Origin: Blautia sp.
GTDB taxonomy: Bacteria; Bacillota; Clostridia; Lachnospirales; Lachnospiraceae
Assembly (NCBI GenBank): GCA_029257805.1
Contig: JARIAR010000009.1
Span: 1-64,000, forward strand
Reading direction: 5' to 3'
Length of the DNA: 64,000 bases
This document shows positions 51,910-59,737 of the stretch, piece after piece. Below the pieces are notes generated by a model. It was not told the origin of the DNA. It did not search any database and worked only from the letters and a program-made list of their open reading frames with translations. Numbering within the stretch: the first letter of the stretch is position 1; every line of letters starts with the position of its first letter. The translations under genes were made by a program, and so were the position numbers.

Positions 51910-52266
51910 TCAGCTCAATGTTTGTATCAAAATTTTGCAAATATCGGATTTTATATCAGAAGATGCCGGCACTGCACACATAAACTTTCCGTCTTCATAA
52001 AATTCGACATCTGTTTCTTTGCAAAAGACTTCCACATCATAGAAATTTTCTTTTTGTTTTATGTGATCTTCCTCATAAAAAGAAAGTAATAAAAAAACGC
52101 CAAGATAAGAATCCATATCTGCAAGTAGTTCCTGTCTGCAGACACCATAATCATTTTTACTTAATATCTGAAAATGATTCCCGGAATCTTCTTCAACAAG
52201 TGCGGCGGTTTCCAGACGGAATTCCTTTGAAAATATAGATAGCAATGCTTCTGGAACGTAATGCAT
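51910..52266 (-). CDS. Unknown first gene of the RiPP operon
   Basis: 118 residues, acidic, no membrane helix. The ATG at 52264-52266 has no clear SD. The operon promoter lies 60 bp upstream. By position it may be a recognition, immunity or regulatory protein, but no family is recognised. Confidence 0.6.
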   Translation of the reverse strand: MHYVPEALLSIFSKEFRLETAALVEEDSGNHFQILSKNDYGVCRQELLADMDSYLGVFLLLSFYEEDHIKQKENFYDVEVFCKETDVEFYEDGKFMCAVPASSDIKSDICKILIQTLS

Positions 52267-52325
52267 TTTAGATGTAGATTGTGCATTTATATGTATTTTT
52301 TGTTTTCTACGATATTTATATTAGC

Positions 52326-52354
52326 ATTATACACTATCTATGTGCGATTTACAA
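52326..52354 (-). promoter_or_regulatory. Sigma-A promoter of the RiPP operon
   Basis: Minus-strand TTGTAA (52349-52354), 17 bp, TATAAT (52326-52331). It is a housekeeping type and not the 27-bp-gap class, which supports the view that this island is foreign to the element's own control. Confidence 0.8.
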
Positions 52355-52433
52355 TTATTTTTTCGCTATATTCACAAATAAATTCTGGTATTTTATATTA
52401 TAAATATCAATCATACACAAATTACCATAAAAA

Positions 52434-52464
52434 AATACCCACAGACTGATCTGTGGATATTCTT
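52434..52464 (-). terminator. Terminator upstream of the RiPP island
   Basis: Minus-strand ATCCACAGAT / CTGTGGGTATTTTTTT; imperfect stem with a strong T-run. Confidence 0.75.
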
Positions 52465-52499
52465 TGGGAGACCTTTTGATTACAATTGATTTTCCATTT

Positions 52500-52604
52500 T
52501 TAGACTTCTGTAATAAAGATTCTTCCAGCATTATCTTTCCCGATAAATTCAGTTCTAAAGTTGTTACTTTTTGCTTTAAAATCTTCAATTTTAGCAATTA
52601 TCAT
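52500..52604 (-). CDS. Small unknown protein
   Basis: 34 residues from ATG at 52604 (AGGAG 8 nt upstream); a longer frame to 52706 overlaps the previous gene without an SD. Composition beta-like (FRTEFIGKDNAGRIFITEV). Function unknown. Confidence 0.4.
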   Translation of the reverse strand: MIIAKIEDFKAKSNNFRTEFIGKDNAGRIFITEV

Positions 52605-52672
52605 AACATTTTCTCCTATGACATCTGCTTGTCCTGCTCGTTCCAATCTAAATCTATCCGTCTGGTTCCTTC

Positions 52673-53197
52673 CTAGCGGATTTCTCTGAGAATTTTCCAC
52701 AACCATTCAACATCCGGAGATCTCCAAGAACACATACAGTAGGTGTGCGCATCATCAGCATTCCTTTGCAGGGGCTCTCGTGCTGCCTTTTCAGTAAGAA
52801 ACATGGTATTCGAATAGATAACAGATCTTACAGAAATACCTATAACCTCTACTTCCGGATATCCATTCTCAGAAAGAGATTCATTAAGTTCTTCCCTGGT
52901 AAGGTGGTCGCAATCTTCGTTTCCGTCAAAATCTTTGTAATTGAGAATAAACTCATGGGACGGATAAATCGGATTTTCAGGCTCAATGGATAACTCTCTC
53001 TTTTCCAGATCCCCGCAATGCGGAAGCAAATTCTCATTCAGATATTTAATAGTCTCTTCTGTCATGCTGCTAGCCGGTTCTGTTCCGTCATAAAATAATC
53101 CATATTCGTCTGGTTCGAGATCATTCCGGTATGTCTTGCTACATTTGATTACCCAATAGCGCGGATCTGCTGTTCCGGTGATGTCTTGTGTGTTCAT
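52673..53197 (-). CDS. Unknown accessory protein
   Basis: 174 residues, acidic, soluble. Text such as PRYWVIKCSKTYRNDLEPDEYG and HTYCMCSWRSPDVEWLWKIL is reminiscent of small accessory proteins on Lachnospiraceae elements. It follows a 31-residue ORF by 6 bp, so the two are co-translated. Function unknown. Confidence 0.6.
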   Translation of the reverse strand: MNTQDITGTADPRYWVIKCSKTYRNDLEPDEYGLFYDGTEPASSMTEETIKYLNENLLPHCGDLEKRELSIEPENPIYPSHEFILNYKDFDGNEDCDHLTREELNESLSENGYPEVEVIGISVRSVIYSNTMFLTEKAAREPLQRNADDAHTYCMCSWRSPDVEWLWKILREIR

Positions 53198-53203
53198 TTC
53201 TTT

Positions 53204-53299
53204 CTATAGCTCCAAAAGGAATTGTATGTCCTCCTGTGTGAGATCTCTTTTCTGAGTCTCGTCCTCATGGTATTTAAGTGTTTTATGGTACATTGCCAT
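53204..53299 (-). CDS. 31-residue small protein
   Basis: ATG at 53297-53299 with AGGAGG at ideal spacing; MAMYHKTLKYHEDETQKR... ending FLLEL. Charged, helical. It leads the 52673-53197 gene. The strong SD supports expression. Confidence 0.6.
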   Translation of the reverse strand: MAMYHKTLKYHEDETQKRDLTQEDIQFLLEL

Positions 53300-53372
53300 T
53301 TTAATCCTCCTCGTCATAAATTTTGATACCAAGATACAATTTATCGGGTGTATTGCGGACATAGAAAAAATT

Positions 53373-53783
53373 ATGGACGGAATTAGTAAAAATTACTATA
53401 GAAACGAATTATTCACCGGGAAATACGCTCTATTAAATCTGGCAGAATACTTATGCACAACAAATTGTAAATCGTGGTTACTTAATGATTCATTTAAGTA
53501 TGAACTTATTATCTCACGGCACAAACGACTTAAAATGAATTTGCTTAATTATAGTAACAAATTACTCCCCTACAATCTTAATACTATAATATCATCACTT
53601 GATCTCCTCATTCATAAATGGGGTACTGTAAAATATTTTGTAATGAAATATCAAACAACATTTGACGAGAAAATACTTTTTAGAATTTCAAATATTCTGA
53701 TAAATGAAATTATTAAAATAATGGAAAATATGTTAAAATATTTTCCAAAGCAGAAAACATACAATATAATAAAAAGCGAATAA
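53373..53783 (+). CDS. Possible plus-strand gene, unknown
   Basis: 136 residues, basic and helical (KMNLLNYSNKLLPYNLN), opposite in direction to its neighbours. No SD is visible. It might be a real, horizontally gained gene or chance. It lies next to a region that looks like mobile-element debris. Confidence 0.35.
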   Translation: MDGISKNYYRNELFTGKYALLNLAEYLCTTNCKSWLLNDSFKYELIISRHKRLKMNLLNYSNKLLPYNLNTIISSLDLLIHKWGTVKYFVMKYQTTFDEKILFRISNILINEIIKIMENMLKYFPKQKTYNIIKSE

Positions 53784-53862
53784 AAAACGCATTGGGAATG
53801 TCAAGTTTTTTATGTAAGTTTTTGAAAAAATATTTGGGGAGGGATACCTCCTCAGTCTTGAG

Positions 53863-54035
53863 CTAATGTGCTTCTATAAACTGCTTTGGGATATTCCCGT
53901 GATTATTATCTGGACAGTATTTGGGTATTTTTCCCTTCCTTGAATTTATCCAGTTATATGCAGAATGCACTTTAGAAGTTAGACAACTTCTTGATCCGAT
54001 TCTTGCCAAAGTATAACAGGCTTTTAGAAAGATTC
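53863..54035 (-). pseudogene. Possible 3' end of a transposase
   Basis: A frame without start reads ...GSRSCLTSKVHSAYNWIN... and ends KQFIEAH. The motif style resembles C-terminal ends of transposases, and the downstream DNA has no gene. The rest of 53784-54075 shows no other gene. Family uncertain. Confidence 0.25.
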
Positions 54036-54075
54036 CCAAAAACCTAATTAAAAATCATATTTGTACATATTTTAA

Positions 54076-54486
54076 TTACTCTTTTTTCCGATTAATAAAT
54101 ACCAAAACAACTCCGAGTATAAAAGACATTCCTCCAATTGCAATAGCCCCAAGTATCGTCATTTCAAGGTTCGTATAACCGAGTATTCGAGACGGAGTAT
54201 TCACATCTATCCGAATTTCTTCCTCGATTCCAGTTCTTAATATTCTTGTTCCAAATTCTATTTTTTTTGACTCATAAGATTTACCATCTATTTGATACTG
54301 ATATGTGATGCAGATTCTACCAGATTGATAGCCTGTTCCTGTTTGTACAATTTCAATATCTTTAACTTTTGCTGAAACAATTTTTGACTCTGTAGACATC
54401 ACAGTAAAAACTGTCATCATCGCAAGAAATGGAATTATAACTAAGAACAATATATTCATAATTATTTTTGTAACTTTATTCATCAT
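54076..54486 (-). CDS. Membrane protein with two helices (DUF3592-like)
   Basis: 136 residues. Helices at about 8-28 and 110-132 enclose a beta-rich extracytoplasmic part (ICITYQYQIDGKSYESKKIEFG, EEIRIDVNTPSRILGY), the layout of DUF3592 proteins. AAAGGAGAG precedes the start. It has its own 27-bp-gap promoter. Function unknown. Confidence 0.65.
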   Translation of the reverse strand: MMNKVTKIIMNILFLVIIPFLAMMTVFTVMSTESKIVSAKVKDIEIVQTGTGYQSGRICITYQYQIDGKSYESKKIEFGTRILRTGIEEEIRIDVNTPSRILGYTNLEMTILGAIAIGGMSFILGVVLVFINRKKE

Positions 54487-54560
54487 TTTTCGCTCTCTCC
54501 TTTTTATTCTTTTTCGTTTGGGGCTTTTAATGAATTGCTAAAATGCTCCTTTATAAATAG

Positions 54561-54599
54561 ATCCTACCATTTTACAATATAAAACTTTTCTCAGATGAA
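54561..54599 (-). promoter_or_regulatory. 27-bp-gap promoter of the DUF3592-like gene
   Basis: Minus-strand TTCATCTGA (TTCATC at 54594-54599), 27 bp, TAGGAT (54561-54566). Confidence 0.65.
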
Positions 54600-54611
54600 G
54601 GTTTGGGGCTT

Positions 54612-54650
54612 ACTCAAAAAAGGATCCCCCTGTAGGACCCCTTTTTGAGT
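54612..54650 (-). terminator. Terminator of the zinc-ribbon gene
   Basis: Minus-strand ACTCAAAAAGGGG ... CCTTTTTTGAGT, long stem with T-run. Confidence 0.8.
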
Positions 54651-54658
54651 GATATTTT

Positions 54659-54883
54659 TCATGCAACACTCATACTCTCTCCCAGCAATTCAAAAACCTC
54701 TTCCGGACTCATTTCCTTGATACAGTCTAAGCAAATCGGACCTTGTGGTCCTGGAAAATATCTACTGCCTTCATAGATTCCTTCTTTACATTCTGAGCAA
54801 ATATGTACTGGTTCTGGATCTGGGGCATTTGGACATCCTGCTGCACATGGATCATGACGACATACCTCACACATATTCTGCAT
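54659..54883 (-). CDS. Small zinc-ribbon protein
   Basis: 74 residues with CEVCRHDPCAAGCPNAP, HICSECKEGI and ICLDCIKEM: two or three Cys knuckles that should bind zinc. Proteins of this kind recur on phages and conjugative elements of Clostridia. It overlaps the upstream gene, whose end (GAGGAGG) supplies the SD. Confidence 0.72.
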   Translation of the reverse strand: MQNMCEVCRHDPCAAGCPNAPDPEPVHICSECKEGIYEGSRYFPGPQGPICLDCIKEMSPEEVFELLGESMSVA

Positions 54884-55073
54884 CCTCCTCTTCTTTTTCT
54901 TTCTTCACGAGTCTTGTCCCAATTTCCATTAAGATTATTCCTAACAAAACTCCACAAAAAGATACAATCCAATCTGCGCCATCCAATCCAGCTCCGGAAA
55001 TTAAAAATACCATAAATCCAAGGCCTTCCAGTTTTTCTCCTGGAAGGAGTTTTTCTTTTTCAGTTTTTGACAT
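54867..55073 (-). CDS. Small membrane protein
   Basis: 68 residues. A hydrophobic stretch FMVFLISGAG and a helix IVSFCGVLLGIILMEIG give one or two membrane passes; the ends are Lys/Glu-rich. The ATG follows ACGAAAGGAG, the same SD type as the element's leader-controlled genes. Coupled to the zinc-ribbon gene. Confidence 0.62.
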   Translation of the reverse strand: MSKTEKEKLLPGEKLEGLGFMVFLISGAGLDGADWIVSFCGVLLGIILMEIGTRLVKKEKEEEDAEYV

Positions 55074-55304
55074 TTATTGTTTCTCCTTTCGTTTTTATTT
55101 TCGAGTGAAATATGCCTTTTGAAAGGAGAATATAAGAAAACTCTTATGTTACAACACAGGATCTATAATATTGCTATTTTTCTTCCAGCAACCTTCTTTT
55201 TTTCGTTTTGGAATATTATGCCGGTCTTTCACCTGTATCTTCCGTAAAAACGATTTTTACATATTCCAAGAGCGATTCGACCGTTTCCACTGTATTAATT
55301 CTTT

Positions 55305-55871
55305 CTATCGATTCTGTTTCGGCATTTTCTGTTGATTTTCCTCATGTTCTTGGACTATTTGCCCATCACATAGAAGGATATGGTCAGTACATTGATATAT
55401 GTGCCCTTTTTCGTCAATAACAAAATACATTTTTTTCTGCACTTGGTACTTGTCTATGCTTTCTTGGAACGGGAATTTCTCCTTTACTATTTCCCCATTG
55501 ACAACAATTCGTAACTTATCATTATTATCTTTTAATAAATGTACCTGATTATCTTCTATAATCTTGCAATTTTTTTTCATAATAGTATTTAGATAATCTA
55601 CTGTATCTTTATCTATCACAGGGTCTAAATTAATTGTATATATTCTAAATACAATATATATAAACATAACCATTTCATTTATAACCCAAATTTTGGTGTA
55701 CCAGCCTATACACATAAGCAAAATGTATATTGGGATTCCCACTATAGGTGCAAAGTAACATATATCCATTTGAACAGAAGATTTGTATGTGTGCCATAAT
55801 ATGTCTTGATAAGTAGCATCATCGCTGAAGGTGCTCATTATTTTATATAGCTGTTTTCTTGTAGTCATCAT
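55305..55871 (-). CDS. Membrane protein, unknown
   Basis: 188 residues with two helices at about 38-85 and a soluble C-terminal part (MKKNCKIIEDNQVHLLKDN...). AAAGGAG precedes the start. It lies in a series of small accessory genes. Between 55141 and 55304 nothing else is clear except a short frame ending VFTEDTGERPA. Confidence 0.6.
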   Translation of the reverse strand: MMTTRKQLYKIMSTFSDDATYQDILWHTYKSSVQMDICYFAPIVGIPIYILLMCIGWYTKIWVINEMVMFIYIVFRIYTINLDPVIDKDTVDYLNTIMKKNCKIIEDNQVHLLKDNNDKLRIVVNGEIVKEKFPFQESIDKYQVQKKMYFVIDEKGHIYQCTDHILLCDGQIVQEHEENQQKMPKQNR

Positions 55872-55896
55872 TATACAACTTGACTCCTTTCTTTTC

Positions 55897-56283
55897 TTAA
55901 TATCTTTTCTTCGCTTTGCTCAGGCTAGCCATATGTTTCTCTGAAAAATCATGAAAAAAACTATCTGGTGCATCTGATACCATATAGCATGGCCTGTCCC
56001 CAAAACATACTACATACGAATCAGTAAGTAATTCATGGAATACCGTGGTGTATTCTTTGGTCATCGCACATCCTGAAAGAACAGACTCTCCTCCGGATGT
56101 TACATCGAAACCCGTACAAGTGCTGCCCCAGATTTGCGAAAACATTGTTACATCGAATTCTATTTTTGCATAGCTGTTTCTATTTTTTTGTTTCTCCATT
56201 GTATTCACAAAAACTTCTTCCTTACTGAGTAACTGTCTTACTTTGTATTCTAACAATTCCAAATTCGGATATTTTGCATCCAT
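55897..56283 (-). CDS. Unknown soluble protein
   Basis: 128 residues from the ATG at 56283 (GGAGAGG 11 nt upstream); the frame extends to a TTG at 56304 which contains that SD. Mixed alpha/beta with a Gly/Ser-rich stretch (FDVTSGGESVLSG). Function unknown. Confidence 0.55.
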   Translation of the reverse strand: MDAKYPNLELLEYKVRQLLSKEEVFVNTMEKQKNRNSYAKIEFDVTMFSQIWGSTCTGFDVTSGGESVLSGCAMTKEYTTVFHELLTDSYVVCFGDRPCYMVSDAPDSFFHDFSEKHMASLSKAKKRY

Positions 56284-56356
56284 CAAGATCACTGTCCTCT
56301 CCAAACTTTCAATAATTCTCCGGCTGTGAAATCCGGATTCAAGCTGCTTTCTTTGA

Positions 56357-56617
56357 TTATTTTTTCACGAATTTCGCATTAAACTTATCATCCGGTCCAC
56401 AGGAACCTTTTGCAATTTTAAAAGCATAAGTATCCATCACTTTCACAAAAGACTTATGTTCTTTCATCCATTTCTGAATATGCTTTTTCTTTACAACCCG
56501 CCCATGCTCCTTACTTCTATCTCTATTCTTATATGCCCATGCTGCATAAGCTTTTTGAATGGTTTTGTAGCCGTATCCTTGGGCATCATCAAGGGTTTCT
56601 CCAGTCTCTCTATTCAC
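56357..56617 (-). CDS. Small basic protein; 5' end interrupted by a stop codon
   Basis: 86 residues from a GTG at 56617. TGETLDDAQGYGYKTIQKAY is a pattern known from small proteins of Clostridial elements, usually preceded by KYVVVN. That text (YDKRYVVV) is present upstream in frame but follows a TAA at 56645-56647. A good ATG with GGGGAG at 56683 is also in frame. So either a nonsense mutation splits the gene, or translation restarts at the GTG. Confidence 0.6.
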   Translation of the reverse strand: MNRETGETLDDAQGYGYKTIQKAYAAWAYKNRDRSKEHGRVVKKKHIQKWMKEHKSFVKVMDTYAFKIAKGSCGPDDKFNAKFVKK

Positions 56618-56698
56618 AACTACATATCTTTTATCATAAACACTTTATAAAAACGGGATTTCCTGTACTATTATGTTTGACATATTTTCTCCCCTTCC

Positions 56699-57634
56699 TC
56701 ACTGCCCTGCACCAGTCCGATTTCTCTCCTGGTGCTCTAACGCAATTTTAAATTCATGCTTATAATACATATCATAAAAACAATCTATTTGTCGTTTCAT
56801 TTCCGAAACACATTCTATCAGATCATCTGCCCCGATATAATGTATGTTCTTTTTATAGCTGTTCTCTTTTGCAGCAGAAACAGTAATGGTTACCGTGCCG
56901 TCTTCTTTTTTCTGTATTGGAGCAATTACATTTTCCATCACAATGCTGTATGCAGACTGGCTGTTGCGCTGAAAATAAATCCCCATACGGCTTCCTTTGT
57001 AGTATGTATTACCATTTTCCTTTATCGGATGATAAATGTCTGCTTTCCATTCCTGTACATATACTGGAATTTCTGATACCAATGCAGGTTGCGCACTGGA
57101 TAACTGCCCATTTCGATAAAGTACCAACGCTTCCTTACAAGCATTAATGAGAGTTTGATTTTGCGGATATTGCTGCAAGTGCTGTGTAAGCCAATTTATT
57201 TGGCTTTCAATAACAGATACCCCATCTGAAGACTCCAAGAGGACTGTTGCGGGAGTTTTCCCTTTCAATTTCCCAGCACGGAAAGTCATTGTCTGGCAAG
57301 GCGGAAGGGAATCATTTTGCTCCTGTACAGGTTCTGAAAGCGCTTTTATTTTTTCCGACATATATAGATTATTAAAAAAGCGTATTTTTTCCAGTAGCGT
57401 ATCTATTTTCTGAGGTTTCAAGTTTACGAACATTCCGTTGCAATTATGAATAATGGAACATTTGAAAACGGAATAGGGTGAAAAAATTTTAAGTGGAAAA
57501 CATTCTTTACCTTCCCTCTCGTTTTCTCCTATTTTTTCAGGCGACAATGCAGAAAATAAAGCTTCTATAGAAAAAACAGATTTTCCGTTTTTCGTATTGA
57601 TAATATGAGAGTAAATCTCCATTGGATATTTCAT
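56699..57634 (-). CDS. Unknown protein
   Basis: 311 residues, soluble. AGAAAGGAG precedes the ATG. The middle has an Ala/Thr segment (RAGKLKGKTPATVLLE) and the C-terminus a helical region (ECVSEMKRQIDCFYDMYYKH). It is expressed from a 27-bp-gap promoter. Function unknown. Confidence 0.62.
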   Translation of the reverse strand: MKYPMEIYSHIINTKNGKSVFSIEALFSALSPEKIGENEREGKECFPLKIFSPYSVFKCSIIHNCNGMFVNLKPQKIDTLLEKIRFFNNLYMSEKIKALSEPVQEQNDSLPPCQTMTFRAGKLKGKTPATVLLESSDGVSVIESQINWLTQHLQQYPQNQTLINACKEALVLYRNGQLSSAQPALVSEIPVYVQEWKADIYHPIKENGNTYYKGSRMGIYFQRNSQSAYSIVMENVIAPIQKKEDGTVTITVSAAKENSYKKNIHYIGADDLIECVSEMKRQIDCFYDMYYKHEFKIALEHQERNRTGAGQ

Positions 57635-57667
57635 GATTTTTTCTCCTTTCTTTTTCTTTGTAAATTT

Positions 57668-57706
57668 ATTTTATCGTATTGGAGAAAAACATTTTTTTCA
57701 GTTGAA
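57668..57706 (-). promoter_or_regulatory. 27-bp-gap promoter of the 56699-57634 gene
   Basis: Minus-strand TTCAACTG (TTCAAC at 57701-57706), 27 bp, TAAAAT (57668-57673). Confidence 0.65.
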
Positions 57707-57857
57707 GAATTTTAAGCATTTGTGATATGACCATAAAAATCTATTTTATAAACAGTATTTTCGACATCAACAGTTATTCTTGTTCCGTACTGATCTGCCA
57801 AAAAATTTAAGAGAAATATGACCAATATAGGAATCCAAGAACCATGACCTTTTTTCC

Positions 57858-57883
57858 AAAAAGCGAATTTTAATTCGCTTTTT
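57858..57883. repeat. Palindrome copy 6 (AAAAAGCGAATT - TT - AATTCGCTTTTT)
   Basis: Perfect 12-bp arms, with GCG where most other copies have ACG. The gap 57635-57938 also contains the promoter above and a short minus-strand frame (HGSWIPILVIFLLNFLADQY, ending HITNA) without a start codon that crosses the palindrome; it may be a gene remnant. Confidence 0.85.
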
Positions 57884-57938
57884 AATTTTACAATGGTATT
57901 TATATGTAGTTGACTACTATTTCCTGTAATACAGTTTC

Positions 57939-58550
57939 TTATTTTCCCAGTAGATTATTGATAGCCTCTAGTATATCTCCTATTTTCATTACCTCATCCA
58001 TCGTACAATAGTCTGTTTCCGATGAGACTACACTGATAGTATCGGGATTATGTCCTGCCAAGCGTATACATCTCGTACATGACATTGGCAGCAGATAGAT
58101 CCGATCTGAACTATCACATTCATTAAATACGGATAAAAGGAATTTTAAAGCACGTTCCATCTTCTTTATATCCCCGCACTTTTCTACTATCTCAACATAA
58201 TCCATATCTCCAATTATTTTCGGATAAGTTTCAATAGTTTTCAATTCCTTGGCTTCTATATATCGGATTAATTCCAGCGTTTCTCCTCTTTGAAGAACAG
58301 CAAATCCTTTAAGTGTTTCAAATTCTGGCACAAGGCATATATCAATATATGAATCATTAACTTTTCCAGATAGATACAGCTCCGGATTTAGTATTTTAAA
58401 CTTTAGTCCATGAATCTTTTTTTTCAATACACATAATACAGAAAATTTGTGACACACTTTTTCTAACTCTTCTTCTGTAATCTTTACAAGAACAGAACGG
58501 CATAAATCTTTTAGTTCCTCTTGTACATCTAAATTTTCTTTATAGTTCAT
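57939..58550 (-). CDS. Unknown soluble protein
   Basis: 203 residues. AAGGGGG precedes the ATG. Mixed alpha/beta with helical ends and a Cys pair in MSCTRCIRLAG. Expressed from a 27-bp-gap promoter only 32 bp upstream. Function unknown. Confidence 0.62.
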   Translation of the reverse strand: MNYKENLDVQEELKDLCRSVLVKITEEELEKVCHKFSVLCVLKKKIHGLKFKILNPELYLSGKVNDSYIDICLVPEFETLKGFAVLQRGETLELIRYIEAKELKTIETYPKIIGDMDYVEIVEKCGDIKKMERALKFLLSVFNECDSSDRIYLLPMSCTRCIRLAGHNPDTISVVSSETDYCTMDEVMKIGDILEAINNLLGK

Positions 58551-58581
58551 TTATAAGCCCCCTTTTTTCTTTGGCGATTAT

Positions 58582-58620
58582 ATTTTAGCAACGATCAGCT
58601 TTTACTGCTATCCAGATGAT
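58582..58620 (-). promoter_or_regulatory. 27-bp-gap promoter of the 57939-58550 gene
   Basis: Minus-strand ATCATCTGG (ATCATC at 58615-58620), 27 bp, TAAAAT (58582-58587). It overlaps the stop codon of the gene before. Confidence 0.65.
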
Positions 58621-58934
58621 TAATCCAAGTCAATATCCTGAACATCATTAGAATCGAACAAACTCAACTGCCCTGGAAATGCATCACCGCAATCCCGGAC
58701 CTTTTTTCCGCCAGTTATGATTAATGGAAGTTTAGGGACGGGCTTATTAAAGTGCTTACAGGCAATACAGGATTCCTTCCAATCTGTATCACTATTTGCA
58801 GTGTTTCCGTATACAAGGCACTTATATACTTTTCGTTTTCCATTTTCTACCCGGACAAGATTTTTACATTCTCGACAGGTATGGCACCGATTAGTCCCTC
58901 CAGACCACTTATACATTACTTGCATTTTTGTCAT
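58620..58934 (-). CDS. Cys-rich metal-binding protein
   Basis: 104 residues from the ATG at 58934 (AGGAGG 8 nt upstream). CHTCRECKNLVRVENGKRKVYKC-like text and CIACKHF place six Cys in two knuckles, a probable zinc site. The C-terminus GQLSLFD... is acidic. Function unknown. Confidence 0.62.
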   Translation of the reverse strand: MTKMQVMYKWSGGTNRCHTCRECKNLVRVENGKRKVYKCLVYGNTANSDTDWKESCIACKHFNKPVPKLPLIITGGKKVRDCGDAFPGQLSLFDSNDVQDIDLD

Positions 58935-58952
58935 AAACATATCCTCCTGCGC

Positions 58953-59045
58953 TTACGTTACAATTAGAGCAACCCAAAATAGAACAAACAACACCAATGG
59001 AACCGCCCAAAAAAACATGGTTTCAATCCAATAGCTTTTCTTCAT
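58953..59045 (-). CDS. 30-residue membrane peptide
   Basis: MKKSYWIETMFFWAVPLVLF... is almost wholly hydrophobic after the first eight residues. AAAGG touches the ATG, so the SD spacing is poor. It lies between the promoter at 59251-59289 and the Cys-rich gene. The stretch 59046-59383 holds that promoter, a hairpin (59059-59080) and a terminator, and no other gene. Confidence 0.35.
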   Translation of the reverse strand: MKKSYWIETMFFWAVPLVLFVLFWVALIVT

Positions 59046-59250
59046 CCTTTTCGTCTAACTCACGACTGGAAGTCACGAGTGTGCGATAAATTGTTATCAA
59101 ATGTAACTAAAATCCCTGGAACATAGAATACCGGACCAAAGTATGAATCATCCCATTATTTCTGCTCATACCCAATATGCTCTTTTTCTAAGAACTCCAT
59201 TATTTTTTTTCATAAACGTCCTTCCTGCTTTTTCTGTTCTTTATGACTAT

Positions 59251-59289
59251 ATTCTACTATACAAGCGGAATACTATTTTTTTAGATGAG
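59251..59289 (-). promoter_or_regulatory. 27-bp-gap promoter near the end of the accessory region
   Basis: Minus-strand CTCATCTA (CTCATC at 59284-59289), 27 bp, TAGAAT (59251-59256). It should drive the 30-residue peptide and the Cys-rich gene. Confidence 0.65.
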
Positions 59290-59303
59290 ATTTTTTCATA
59301 AAC

Positions 59304-59353
59304 AAAGAGCTACTACTCTGGTAGATCAATTTTCTACCTTTTGTAGTAGCTCT
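59304..59353 (-). terminator. Terminator of the 59384-59737 gene
   Basis: Minus-strand AGAGCTACTAC ... GTAGTAGCTCT with an inner GGTAGA / TCTACC stem, then TTGTTT. Confidence 0.85.
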
Positions 59354-59383
59354 AACTTATGTTTGACATTTAGTGATATATCA

Positions 59384-59737
59384 TTAATTTTTCGAAGCTT
59401 CTTTGATAAATTCTAAATCATCAATCCGATCACATAAATTTTCAAATGTAGATTTGAGGATATTACTGTTATTGAGCTTCTTAAGTTCCTTATACAAAGT
59501 TTCCTCGCCCTCTTTCCGATATTCTTCGTCATCGTAGCCATCTGATAAATGGTCGCAAATTCTAGTTGCAAGTAATAAGGTCTGTTCTTCTTCCTCTAAA
59601 TCATCAATTTTCTCAACCAACTTATCACACAGACAAAGGATTTCATTTGTATTATCCGTATCCTCTATTTCTTCACTTGCCTGATTGCACAAACTTGCGA
59701 TTTCTTTTAATAACTCCTGACTCTCTTTTCTTATCAT
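59384..59737 (-). CDS. Acidic helical protein, unknown
   Basis: 117 residues, very acidic and helical (IDDLEEEEQTLLLATRICDHLSDGYDDEEY), with ACGAAAGGAG before the ATG. Its charge resembles that of DNA-mimic anti-restriction proteins, but no specific match is seen. The upstream AGAAAATACATATTAA is shared with the leader at about 39060. Confidence 0.6.
   Translation of the reverse strand: MIRKESQELLKEIASLCNQASEEIEDTDNTNEILCLCDKLVEKIDDLEEEEQTLLLATRICDHLSDGYDDEEYRKEGEETLYKELKKLNNSNILKSTFENLCDRIDDLEFIKEASKN

Noticed and set aside
55208-55420. Plus-strand open frame of 70 codons
   Set aside because: It overlaps the end of a better minus-strand gene and has no ribosome site.
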